From: Lysobacter sp. CFH 32150
GTDB taxonomy: Bacteria; Pseudomonadota; Gammaproteobacteria; Xanthomonadales; Xanthomonadaceae
DNA length: 64,000 nucleotides
Direction of reading: 5' to 3'
Assembly: GCF_022758295.1 (NCBI RefSeq)
Contig: NZ_JALDWJ010000001.1
Span: forward strand, 1-64,000
Every line of letters begins with the position of its first letter. The first letter of the stretch is position 1. Shown piece after piece: positions 39,115 through 47,515 of this stretch. Under the pieces are notes generated by a model, which saw nothing but the letters and a program-made list of their open reading frames with translations, was not told the origin of the DNA and made no database searches. Both the position numbers and the translations under genes were made by a program.

Positions 39115-40695
39115 TCACCAGAACAACACGTACAGTGCGACGAGGATGGCGACTACGCCGACGCTGCCGAATCGGAATGCGGCTGGTGTGTGGTAATCCA
39201 CGTCGTCCGTGCGGATCGGATCCGATGTTGCCGCCGCGGGCGTGATCAGGGATACCAGCACGGCAAGTCCCAGCGACAGCAGGAACACCAGTCCAACGCG
39301 GTCGATAAACGGCAGCGATGGCCAGGCCAGCTTCAGCACGACCGACAGTACGAACGAGCCAATGGCGGCAGCCAGCGCGCCGGCTTCGTTGGCGCGCTTC
39401 CAGAACAGGCCGAGCAAGAAGATCACGACGATGCCGGGAGTAAAGAATCCGGTGTATTCCTGGATGTACTGGAAGGCCTGGTCGAAGCTGCCTAGCAGTG
39501 GCTTGGCGGCGAGAATGGCCAACACGATCGCCACCGCCGCGGCGATGCGTCCCACCCGCACCAGGTGCTTCTGGTGCGAATGCGATTCGTCGGATGTGCC
39601 GCTGCCCCACTTGGCATAGAAGTCCAAAGTGAAGATCGTCGCGACGGAATTGATCTTGGATGCAAGCGACGCCACGATCGCCGCCACCAGCGCCGCGAAC
39701 ACCAGGCCGAGCACGCCGCTCGGCAGCAGCCGCATCATCGTCGGGTACGCTTCATCCGGCTTCTGCAAGTCCGGCGCCAGCATGATCGCCGCGATGCCCG
39801 GCAGCACGACCACCACCGGCATCAGCAACTTGAGGAATGCAGCGAAGACCACGCCCTTCTGCGCCTCGCCGATGTTCTTCGCTGCAAGTGCGCGCTGGAT
39901 GATGTACTGGTTGAAGCCCCAGTAGCTGAGGTTCATGATCCACATGCCGCCGATCAGCACGCTGATTCCTGGCAGATCCTTGTAGAACGGATTGTCGGGC
40001 GTCAGGATCATCTGGAAGTGTTCCGGATGCGTTTCCCATAGACGCTTGAAGCCGGCAACGATGCCCGCGCCCTCCCCGATCTGGCCCAGGGTAAGCGCCC
40101 CGACCGTGAGTCCGCCCAGCACCAGCAACGACACCTGCACGATGTCGGTCAACGCCACCGCTTTCAGTCCGCCGTACAACTGATAAGCCAAGGCGAACAG
40201 ACCGAGCAGCGACAACGCCAGCATCCGGTCCATACCGGTGACCTGGGTCACTGCGATCGCGCCGAGCCACAGGATCGAGGTCAGGTTGACGAAGACGTAG
40301 AGTCCCAGCCAGAACACCGCCATCAGTGAGCGGATGCGCGTGCCGTAACGCCGCTCGAGGAACTGCGGCATGGTGTAGATGTTGTTCTTCAGGAAGATCG
40401 GCAGGAAGAATTTGCCGACGATGAGCAGCGTCAGTCCGCCCATCCATTCGTACGATGCGATCGCCAAACCGATCGCATAACCGGAACCGGACATGCCGAT
40501 GATCTGCTCAGCCGAGATGTTGGCGGCGATCAGCGATGCGCCGATGGCCCACCAGGGCAATGCCTTGCTGGCGAGGAAATAGTCGCTCGCCGACTTCTTG
40601 TGGCCCGCTTCCTCGCGGGAGACCAGCTGCGCGAGCACAAAAATACCGACCAGATAGGTCAGTACGATCACGGTATCCAACGTCGACAAGCCCAC
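39115..40695 (-). CDS. SSS family sodium/sugar symporter (SGLT type)
   Basis: A 526-residue inner-membrane transporter with about fourteen hydrophobic segments. It starts with a GTG at 40695 preceded by a strong GGGGAGAGG site. SGLT-like landmarks are YFLASKALPWWAIGASLIAA, NISAEQIIGMSGSGYAIGLA, YTMPQFLERRYGTRIRSL, VYGGLKAV-like LYGGLKAVALTDIVQ, and FTPGIVVIFLLGLFWKRAN. Members carry glucose, galactose or other sugars with sodium. As the last gene of the locus it is well placed to take up galactose or glucose freed in the periplasm. The exact sugar is not deducible. A hairpin at 40726-40757 separates it from the MFS gene. Confidence 0.87.
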   Translation of the reverse strand: MGLSTLDTVIVLTYLVGIFVLAQLVSREEAGHKKSASDYFLASKALPWWAIGASLIAANISAEQIIGMSGSGYAIGLAIASYEWMGGLTLLIVGKFFLPIFLKNNIYTMPQFLERRYGTRIRSLMAVFWLGLYVFVNLTSILWLGAIAVTQVTGMDRMLALSLLGLFALAYQLYGGLKAVALTDIVQVSLLVLGGLTVGALTLGQIGEGAGIVAGFKRLWETHPEHFQMILTPDNPFYKDLPGISVLIGGMWIMNLSYWGFNQYIIQRALAAKNIGEAQKGVVFAAFLKLLMPVVVVLPGIAAIMLAPDLQKPDEAYPTMMRLLPSGVLGLVFAALVAAIVASLASKINSVATIFTLDFYAKWGSGTSDESHSHQKHLVRVGRIAAAVAIVLAILAAKPLLGSFDQAFQYIQEYTGFFTPGIVVIFLLGLFWKRANEAGALAAAIGSFVLSVVLKLAWPSLPFIDRVGLVFLLSLGLAVLVSLITPAAATSDPIRTDDVDYHTPAAFRFGSVGVVAILVALYVLFW

Positions 40696-40725
40696 TGCCC
40701 TCTCCCCTGCTAACGATCAGTTCAT

Positions 40726-40762
40726 GCCGCGTGCGCTCGCGAGGATGCGCACGCGGCTTTTT
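40726..40762. terminator. strong hairpin between the MFS and SSS transporter genes
   Basis: GCCGCGTGCGC (40726-40736) pairs perfectly with GCGCACGCGGC (40747-40757). TTTTT follows on the plus strand; for the minus-strand operon the T run is on the wrong side, so partial termination or mRNA processing between the two genes is more likely than full termination. Confidence 0.6.
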
Positions 40763-40784
40763 CGTTTACTGAGCGACGTTCTGC

Positions 40785-42215
40785 TCAGCCTTCCATCTGC
40801 TCGAGTTCCCTGCCCTTGGTCTCGTGCACGTACTTCAGCACGAAGAACACCGAGATGATGGCAGCGATGGTGTACAGGCCGTAGGCGCCGGCCAGGCCGA
40901 TGCTGGTGAGCAGGATCGGGAAGGTCATGGTGATCGCGAAGTTGGAAGTCCACTGCGCGGCACCCGCGACGGCCAGGCCGGAACCGCGGATCTGGTTGGG
41001 GAACATCTCGCCCAGCATCACCCACATCACCGGACCCCACGACATGTTGAAGAAGATCACGTAGACGTTGGCGGCAACGAGGGCGAGCACACCCATCGAA
41101 TCGGACAGCACCAGTTTGCCGGCGCTATCCAGGGAAGCGCTGGCGAAGGCCCAGGTCACCAGCGCCAGCGATACCGCCATGCCGGCCGAGCCGAACCAGA
41201 GCAGCGGCTTGCGACCGATCTTGTCGATCAGCACCACCGTCACCAGGCAGGCGCCGATGCTGAGCGCGCCGGACAGCACATTGATCAGCAGCGCATCGCT
41301 TTCGGAGAAACCCACCGCCTGCCACAGGACTGCGCCGTAGTAGAACACCACGTTGATGCCGACCAGTTGCTGGAACGTGGCAAGGCCGATGCCGACCCAG
41401 ACGATCTTGCGGATTTTCCCGGTCGCCTTGTTGATCAGATCGGACAAGCGCGGACGATGATGATCGGCCGACAGGGAAGCATCGATCTCGCCCAACTTGG
41501 CGTTTGCTTCCTGCGTGCCATAGAGCCGGGTCAATACGCCCAGTGCGTCCTGCTTGCGGCCCTTCACCACCAGGTAGCGCGGACTCTCGGGGATGAACAG
41601 CAGCAGCACCAGGAAGACCGTCGATGGAATCGCCATCATCCAGAACATCCAGCGCCATGCCGCATAACCCATCCACAGCGTTTCGGTGGAAGCGCCCGCG
41701 GTCTTGGCCAGCAGGTAGTTGCTGAGGAAGGCGCAGAACAGGCCGCTGATGATCGCGATCTGCTGCACCGTCGCCAACCGGCCGCGATAACGCGCGGACG
41801 CGACCTCGGCGATGTAGGCCGGCGACATCACGCTCGCGGCGCCGACGGCAAAGCCGCCCAACACACGCGCGACGATGAACACCAGCGATGTGTTCGCCAT
41901 GCCCGCGCCGATGGAGGACAGCAGGAACAGCACCGCCGAGATGATCAGCACTGCACGCCGGCCCCAACGGTCTGCCAGGCGGCCGGCGAAGAACGCACCG
42001 AATGCGCAACCCAGCAGCATCGAAGCCACTTCGAAGCCAGTGCCTGCGGAACTGGACTGGAAGGTCTGCTTGAGTCCGTCGACGGTGCCATTGATGACGC
42101 CACTGTCGAACCCGAACAGGAAACCGCCGATGGTCGCGACGCAGCTGATCAGGATGATGAGGCGGGTGTTCTCGCCGGCAGCTGCGAAGTCTCGCGGGAT
42201 GGATACGCTCGTCAT
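40785..42215 (-). CDS. MFS sugar porter (XylE-like proton/sugar symporter)
   Basis: A 476-residue inner-membrane protein with twelve predicted helices. Sugar-porter signatures are visible: GGFLFGFDSGVINGTVDGLK, GRLADRWGRRAVLI, the FIPESPRYLVVKGR motif after helix six, QQLVGINVVFYYGAVLW, DKIGRKPLLWFGSAGMA, and VHETKGRELEQMEG at the end. The ATG at 42215 has AAGGTG nine bases upstream. It follows xylA by 55 bp, so uptake of D-xylose with protons is the most natural role; glucose or galactose are alternatives. Confidence 0.89.
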   Translation of the reverse strand: MTSVSIPRDFAAAGENTRLIILISCVATIGGFLFGFDSGVINGTVDGLKQTFQSSSAGTGFEVASMLLGCAFGAFFAGRLADRWGRRAVLIISAVLFLLSSIGAGMANTSLVFIVARVLGGFAVGAASVMSPAYIAEVASARYRGRLATVQQIAIISGLFCAFLSNYLLAKTAGASTETLWMGYAAWRWMFWMMAIPSTVFLVLLLFIPESPRYLVVKGRKQDALGVLTRLYGTQEANAKLGEIDASLSADHHRPRLSDLINKATGKIRKIVWVGIGLATFQQLVGINVVFYYGAVLWQAVGFSESDALLINVLSGALSIGACLVTVVLIDKIGRKPLLWFGSAGMAVSLALVTWAFASASLDSAGKLVLSDSMGVLALVAANVYVIFFNMSWGPVMWVMLGEMFPNQIRGSGLAVAGAAQWTSNFAITMTFPILLTSIGLAGAYGLYTIAAIISVFFVLKYVHETKGRELEQMEG

Positions 42216-42270
42216 GAGGACACCTTGGTTATGTGGAGTTGGCGGAGCGACGCAGCGCCATAAGAACGCA

Positions 42271-43611
42271 TTAACGGGTCAGGTACTGGTTGAATAGGTT
42301 TTCATACATCTCCAGGCGACCGCTGGTGTTCGCAGGTTCGCCGGAACGAGCCGCCAAATCGCGCAGGCCTACCAGGCTGCCCCTCCCCTGCTCGAAATCG
42401 CGTCCGGCGCCCTCCTCGAAGCTGGCGTAGCGCTGTTTGCGCCAGCTTTCCAACGGCGATTCATGCAGCAGCGCATGCGCCACTTCCAGTCCGTGCGCGA
42501 ATGCATCCATGCCGCCGATGTGTCCCAGAAACAGGTCGGCAGGATCGGTGGATTCGCGACGTACCTTGGCGTCGAAGTTCAGGCCGCCCGGCTGCAGGCC
42601 GCCCTGGCGCAACACGACGAGCATTGCGCCGACGGTGTCGTACAGGTCCAGCGGGAACTGGTCGGTATCCCAACCGTTCTGCGGATCGCCGCGATTGGCG
42701 TCGATGCTGCCGAGCAAGCCGGCATCGGAGGCGACCTGCAGGTCGTGGGCGAAGCTGTGCCCGGCGAGCGTGGCGTGGTTGGCTTCGATGTTGAGCTTGA
42801 AGTCCGCGTCCAGGCCGTGTTGCCGCAGGAAGCCGACCACCGTGGCCGCATCGAAATCGTACTGATGCTTCATCGGTTCCATCGGCTTGGGCTCGATCAG
42901 GAAGTTGCCCTTGAAGCCGATGCTGCGACCGTAGTCGCGCGCCAGGGTCAGGAAGCGCGCGAAGTGTTCCTGCTCGCGCTTCATGTCGGTGTTGAGCAAT
43001 GACGAATAGCCCTCGCGACCGCCCCAGAACACGTAGTTCTCGCCGCCGAGTTCGACCGTGGCATCGAGCGCCGCCTTGATCTGAGCGCCGGCGCGCGCGA
43101 CCACGGCGAAATCCGGATTGGTCGACGCGCCATTCATGTAACGAGGGTGGCTGAACAGGTTGGCGGTGCCCCACAGCAACTTCAAACCGGTGCTTTTCTG
43201 GCGTTCCTTGGCCAGCGCGACCATGTGCTTGAGATTGCCCTCGTACTCGCCGACATCGTTGGCGTCCGGTGCCAGGTCGGTATCGTGGAAACAGTAGTAC
43301 GGCACGCCAAGCTTGCTGAAGAACTCGAATGCGGCATCGACCCGCGCTTCGGCACGCGCCATCGGCGTGGCCGGCGCATCCCAGCCATGCACGCGCGTTC
43401 CCGGTCCGAATGGATCGCTGCCCACCCCACAGAAGCTGTGCCAGTAGCACACCGCGAAACGCAGGTGCTCGCGCATGGTCTTGCCACCGATCTTCTTGTG
43501 TTCGTCGTAGACCTTGAACGCGAGCGGATTGTCGGAGCCCTTGCCCTCGAACGGAATGCGGCCGATCCCGGAGAAGTATTCTTTCGCGCCGATGAAGATG
43601 TCTTGGCTCAT
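42271..43611 (-). CDS. xylA: xylose isomerase
   Basis: A 446-residue cytosolic metal-dependent enzyme that converts D-xylose to D-xylulose. The long class II form is indicated by length and by [20 protein letters not shown] near the start. Family landmarks are [16 protein letters not shown], the catalytic His region [75 protein letters not shown], the metal ligands in [20 protein letters not shown], and [20 protein letters not shown]. It lies 38 bp after xylB in the xyloglucan operon, placing xylose catabolism directly behind the alpha-xylosidase that releases it. Confidence 0.97.
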   Translation of the reverse strand: MSQDIFIGAKEYFSGIGRIPFEGKGSDNPLAFKVYDEHKKIGGKTMREHLRFAVCYWHSFCGVGSDPFGPGTRVHGWDAPATPMARAEARVDAAFEFFSKLGVPYYCFHDTDLAPDANDVGEYEGNLKHMVALAKERQKSTGLKLLWGTANLFSHPRYMNGASTNPDFAVVARAGAQIKAALDATVELGGENYVFWGGREGYSSLLNTDMKREQEHFARFLTLARDYGRSIGFKGNFLIEPKPMEPMKHQYDFDAATVVGFLRQHGLDADFKLNIEANHATLAGHSFAHDLQVASDAGLLGSIDANRGDPQNGWDTDQFPLDLYDTVGAMLVVLRQGGLQPGGLNFDAKVRRESTDPADLFLGHIGGMDAFAHGLEVAHALLHESPLESWRKQRYASFEEGAGRDFEQGRGSLVGLRDLAARSGEPANTSGRLEMYENLFNQYLTR

Positions 43612-43649
43612 GGTCTTTCTCTTTCAGTTGTGCTGGTAAATGAAGCCGG

Positions 43650-45143
43650 TCAGCTCGCGTAGAGCGGGCTGACGGCATCGAGGTGCTGCAGGAAACGTTC
43701 GTAATGCGAGCGGTAGGCGTCGACGTGATGCGCGTGCGGTTCGGCGGAGTACGCGTCCTGCACGCGGACGTGTTCGAGCACCAGGTCGGCGATGCTGCCC
43801 TGCCCTCCACTCTCGCGGTGATGCGACCACAGCGCCTGGAGCGCAGCACCGAATGCGGCGCCTTCGGCGTGCTCCGGCACGCTGACCGGCAACGCGAAGA
43901 CGTCCGCGACCATCTGCCGCCAGGCTGCGCTTTTGCTGCCTCCGCCCGTCAGGCAGATGCGGTCGAACTGCAAGCCTGCGCCGACGAAGGCGTCGTAACC
44001 GTTTCTGAGACTGTAGGTGGCCCCTTCCATCGCGGCGCGATAGGCATTCGCCGGCGTGGTGTTGAGCAGATCCATGCCGAGCAGACAGCCACGGCCGTTG
44101 GGCAGGTTCGGCGTCCGTTCGCCGTTGAAGAACGGCAGCAGCACCAGACCGTCGGCACCGGGCTGGGTCGACGCCAGCATCGCTTCGCCCTCGCCGGCCT
44201 TCAGCTTGAACAGCCGCGCCATGGCTTCAGTGGCGACGGTGCAATTCATCGTGCAGATCAGCGGCAGCCAGCCGCCGGACGAAGCGCAGAACGCAGCCCA
44301 GCCGGCGTCGTGGTCCACCACGGGATGATCGGCGAAGGCGAACAGCGTGCCCGAGGTTCCGAGGCTCATCGTCAAACGACCCGGCACGACGTTGCCGGTG
44401 CCGATGGCGGCCATCATGTTGTCGCCTCCGCCGACGGACACGCGCACGTGGGGCGGCAGGCCGAGTTCGCCGGCGGTGGTACGCGATATCGCGAAGGTCG
44501 TGCCGAGTTCGGCCAACGGCGGCAGGCATTTGCTGAGATCCCGCTGCGGATCGATCGCTGCCAGCAACTCCGGCGACCACTGGCGACGGCGCACATCGAG
44601 CCAGCCGGTGCCGGAGGCATCTCCGTATTCGGTGAAGCGCTGTTCGGTCAGGTAGAAATTGATGTAGTCGTGCGGCAACAACACCGTGGCCAGGTTGCGA
44701 TAAGCATCTGTACGGTGCTTGCGCGTCCACGGCAATTTGGATGCTGTGTATCCGGCCAGGATCGGATTGCCGGCAAGTTCGATGCAGCGTTGCGCACCTC
44801 CGACCGCATCCATGATCTCGCGACATTCCACGGTCGTGCTGGTGTCGCACCAGAGTTTCGCCGGTGCCAGCACGCGTCCTTCGCGATCGAGCGGGACGAA
44901 GCCATGTTGCTGGCCGGAGACGCCGATGGCGCTGATGCGCGCGCGCACCGCCGGTCCCAGTTGCGCGAAGCAATCGCGCAGGCCGTCGATCCACCAGCTC
45001 GCGAGTTGCTCGCGCGTGCCGTCGTCGCGGCTGATGATTTCCAGCGCCGCGCTGGCGGTGGCGGCGATGTGCCGCCGTTCCGGGTCGTAGGCGACGAGCT
45101 TGACGCCCTGCGTACCGATGTCGAGGCCGACGAACAAGCTCAT
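43650..45143 (-). CDS. xylB: xylulokinase
   Basis: A 497-residue cytosolic FGGY kinase that phosphorylates D-xylulose to D-xylulose 5-phosphate. The ATG at 45143 overlaps the GH95 stop (ATGA); longer open-frame extensions upstream are spurious. Motifs: phosphate-1 loop FVGLDIGTQGVKLVAYDPER, ISAIGVSGQQHGFVPLD with the Met-like position replaced by Phe, LWCDTSTTVEC, YGDASGTGWLDVRRRQW, SVGGGDNMMAAIGTGNV with the catalytic Asp, TMSLGTSGTLFAF, and ICLTGGGSKSAAWRQMVADV. It is coupled to GH95 upstream and followed by xylA. Confidence 0.95.
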   Translation of the reverse strand: MSLFVGLDIGTQGVKLVAYDPERRHIAATASAALEIISRDDGTREQLASWWIDGLRDCFAQLGPAVRARISAIGVSGQQHGFVPLDREGRVLAPAKLWCDTSTTVECREIMDAVGGAQRCIELAGNPILAGYTASKLPWTRKHRTDAYRNLATVLLPHDYINFYLTEQRFTEYGDASGTGWLDVRRRQWSPELLAAIDPQRDLSKCLPPLAELGTTFAISRTTAGELGLPPHVRVSVGGGDNMMAAIGTGNVVPGRLTMSLGTSGTLFAFADHPVVDHDAGWAAFCASSGGWLPLICTMNCTVATEAMARLFKLKAGEGEAMLASTQPGADGLVLLPFFNGERTPNLPNGRGCLLGMDLLNTTPANAYRAAMEGATYSLRNGYDAFVGAGLQFDRICLTGGGSKSAAWRQMVADVFALPVSVPEHAEGAAFGAALQALWSHHRESGGQGSIADLVLEHVRVQDAYSAEPHAHHVDAYRSHYERFLQHLDAVSPLYAS

Positions 45144-47503
45144 AGCTGCACCAGCTTGCTGCCGCGTAAACCGAAATCGGCCGATTGTCCTGCTGCCAAC
45201 GTCGCCTCCACTGTCTGTTTGCCATAGGCCAGCGTGTAATCGCCGCCCTGGTCGCTGGTCAGGCGCGCGTTCGACAGGCGCCCTTCCTTCCATTTCAGAT
45301 CGATACCGGCCGCACCGCGCACACGCAGCCCACGTACTTCCCCGCTCTTCCACTGTTCGGGCAGCGCAGGCAGCAGGAAGATCGATCCACCCCAGCTCTG
45401 CAGCAGCATCTCGGTGATCCCGGCGGTGCCGCCGAAGTTGCCGTCGATCTGGAACGGCGGATGCGCATCGAACAGGTTGGGATACGTGCGATCCGGGCTG
45501 AGCAGCATGCGCAGGATCTTGTGCGCATGCTCGCCATCGCCCAGGCGAGCCCACAGGTTCAGCCGCCAGCCGATGCCCCAGCCAGTGGCGTCGTCGCCAC
45601 GGATTTCCAGCGAGCGCTTGGCCGCCGTTGCAAGATCCGGCGTGTCGCGCACGTTGATCTGGCTGCTGGGATGCAGTGCGTACAGATGCGAGACATGGCG
45701 GTGATGGATCTCGGGGGCCTGCATGTCCCAGTCCGCACGCCACTCCTGAAGCTGCCCCGCTTTACCGATCCTGTCGGCCGGCAACTGCTTTCGCAGCGTG
45801 GTGAGTCGTTCGGCGAACGCGGCATCGACGCCCAGCAATCCTGCCGCCTCGATGCATTGCGCGAACAGGTCTCGCAGCAATTGCGAATCCATCGCTGGTC
45901 CTGCGCATAACGACGCGCCATGCGGATGGACGTTCTCCGGCGACATCGATGGGTTGGTCACCATTTCGCCAGTGTCAGGATCGCGCACCAGCACCGCTGC
46001 GAAGAATTCCGCAGCGCCCTTGAACAGCGGATAGACCTTCTGCAGATAGGCGCGATCGCGGCCGTAGTCCCAGCGATCCCACAACTGCTGCAGCAACCAT
46101 GCGCCGCCCATCGGCCACAGTCCCCACTGCGCCCCGTCGATCGGGCCGGTCTGTCGCCACAGGTCGGTGTTGTGGTGCGCGACCCAGCCGGGCGCGCCAT
46201 ACATCACCTTCGCCGTTCGCGCGCCTTTTTCGGCAAGATCGAACAGCATGGCTTCCAGCGGCTCGACGCACTCGTGCAATGCGTTGGCCTCGCTGGGCCA
46301 ATAGTTCATCTCCGTGTTGATGTTGATCGTGTACTTGCTCTCCCACGGCGGGTCCATCAGATCGTTCCAGATGCCCTGCAGGTTGGCCGGTTGCGTACCG
46401 GGGCGTGAGCTTGCGATCAGGAGATAACGGCCGTACTGGTGATAAAGCGCGGCCAGCGCCGGGTCGTTGCCGCTGGCGTACTTCTCGACGCGCTCGTCGG
46501 TTGGCAGGTTTTCGGCTTCGTTGCGCCCGAGGTCGATCGCAACGCGGCGGAACAAGCGCTGGTGCTCGGCCACATGCACCGCACGCAGCGCATCGAAACC
46601 ACGCTGCTGCGCCGCCGCCAGCTGTCGGCGCGTGATGTCCTCCGGATCGCCGCTGACGTCGTCATAGCGGCGGTAACTGGTGGCGGCGGTAAGCAACAGG
46701 ATGACTTCGTCCGCACCTTCGATCTCGATGCGCTCCTTGCCAACGACCAGCGAACCGCCGCGATTGATCGCCCGCACGCGCGACGCGAACTTCAACTTGC
46801 CTTCGATGCCATGTCGCGCGGAATTTCGGCCACGCAACAACAGCGCACCGTCCTCGACCAGCACCTCGCTCTGCTGGTCGCTGTCCAGCGAGACGCGGAG
46901 ATTGATCGCCCCGGGGCGGTCGGTCGCCAGGCGCATGACGATGCACTGGTCGACGGGCGATACGAAGGCCTCACGCGTATGCACCGTCTGCCATGTGTGG
47001 AATTGCGTACGGGTGATGGCGGTATCGAGATCGAGTTCGCGGCGGTAATCGGAGATGTCGGGGATGTCGCGGAAGTCCAGCACCAGGTCGGCCAGCGGCT
47101 GGTACGGCATCTGCTTGATCGGGTGCGCCATCATCCTTGCGTTCGCCAAGGCTTCGGCTTCGGCGTAGCGACCCTCGAAGATCAGGCGCTGCACTTCCGG
47201 CAACGCTTTCAATGCTTCCGGGTTGTTGGCGTCATGCGGACCACCGGCATACAGCGTGTCGTCATTGAGCTGCAGGCGCTCGTGCTCGATGCCGCCCCAC
47301 ACCATCGCGCCAAGGCGGCCGTTGCCCAGCGGCAACGCCTCGACCCATCGCGTCGCCGGTTTGCGATACCAGAGCTTGAGCGCCTCGCTGCCGACGGCAT
47401 CGTTCGCATCCGCCGCGTGCATGGCAGACGGCGCGAGGCCCGCAATCGCGAGGCCCGCGCCTACCGCCTTGAACAGCTCACGCCTGGTCAGATCGATGCC
47501 CAT
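45140..47503 (-). CDS. exported GH95 family alpha-1,2-L-fucosidase-type enzyme
   Basis: A 787-residue inverting enzyme that removes alpha-1,2-linked fucose from the galactose of xyloglucan F side chains. A twin-arginine signal (LTRRELFKAVGAGLAIAGLA) is present; the ATG at 47503 has GAAGG about eight bases upstream. The N-terminal domain shows LPLGNGRLGAMVWGG, LQLNDDTLYAGGPHD and MPYQPLADLVLDF. The helical barrel has QPANLQGIWNDLMDPPWESK, YTININTEMNYWPSEANALHE with the key Asn and Glu residues, NPSMSPENVHPHG, HRHVSHLYALHPSSQINV and FQIDGNFGGTAGITEMLLQS. Some GH95 members act on galactose, but the locus favours fucose. It lies 12 bp after GH31 and overlaps xylB. Confidence 0.92.
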   Translation of the reverse strand: MGIDLTRRELFKAVGAGLAIAGLAPSAMHAADANDAVGSEALKLWYRKPATRWVEALPLGNGRLGAMVWGGIEHERLQLNDDTLYAGGPHDANNPEALKALPEVQRLIFEGRYAEAEALANARMMAHPIKQMPYQPLADLVLDFRDIPDISDYRRELDLDTAITRTQFHTWQTVHTREAFVSPVDQCIVMRLATDRPGAINLRVSLDSDQQSEVLVEDGALLLRGRNSARHGIEGKLKFASRVRAINRGGSLVVGKERIEIEGADEVILLLTAATSYRRYDDVSGDPEDITRRQLAAAQQRGFDALRAVHVAEHQRLFRRVAIDLGRNEAENLPTDERVEKYASGNDPALAALYHQYGRYLLIASSRPGTQPANLQGIWNDLMDPPWESKYTININTEMNYWPSEANALHECVEPLEAMLFDLAEKGARTAKVMYGAPGWVAHHNTDLWRQTGPIDGAQWGLWPMGGAWLLQQLWDRWDYGRDRAYLQKVYPLFKGAAEFFAAVLVRDPDTGEMVTNPSMSPENVHPHGASLCAGPAMDSQLLRDLFAQCIEAAGLLGVDAAFAERLTTLRKQLPADRIGKAGQLQEWRADWDMQAPEIHHRHVSHLYALHPSSQINVRDTPDLATAAKRSLEIRGDDATGWGIGWRLNLWARLGDGEHAHKILRMLLSPDRTYPNLFDAHPPFQIDGNFGGTAGITEMLLQSWGGSIFLLPALPEQWKSGEVRGLRVRGAAGIDLKWKEGRLSNARLTSDQGGDYTLAYGKQTVEATLAAGQSADFGLRGSKLVQL

Positions 47504-47515
47504 CTCAGCCTTCGA

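Noticed and set aside
38921-39610. 229-codon minus-strand frame running through the dif-like site into the symporter gene
   Set aside because: It is the wrong phase of the symporter C-terminus extended through an intergenic region and has no protein-like content.
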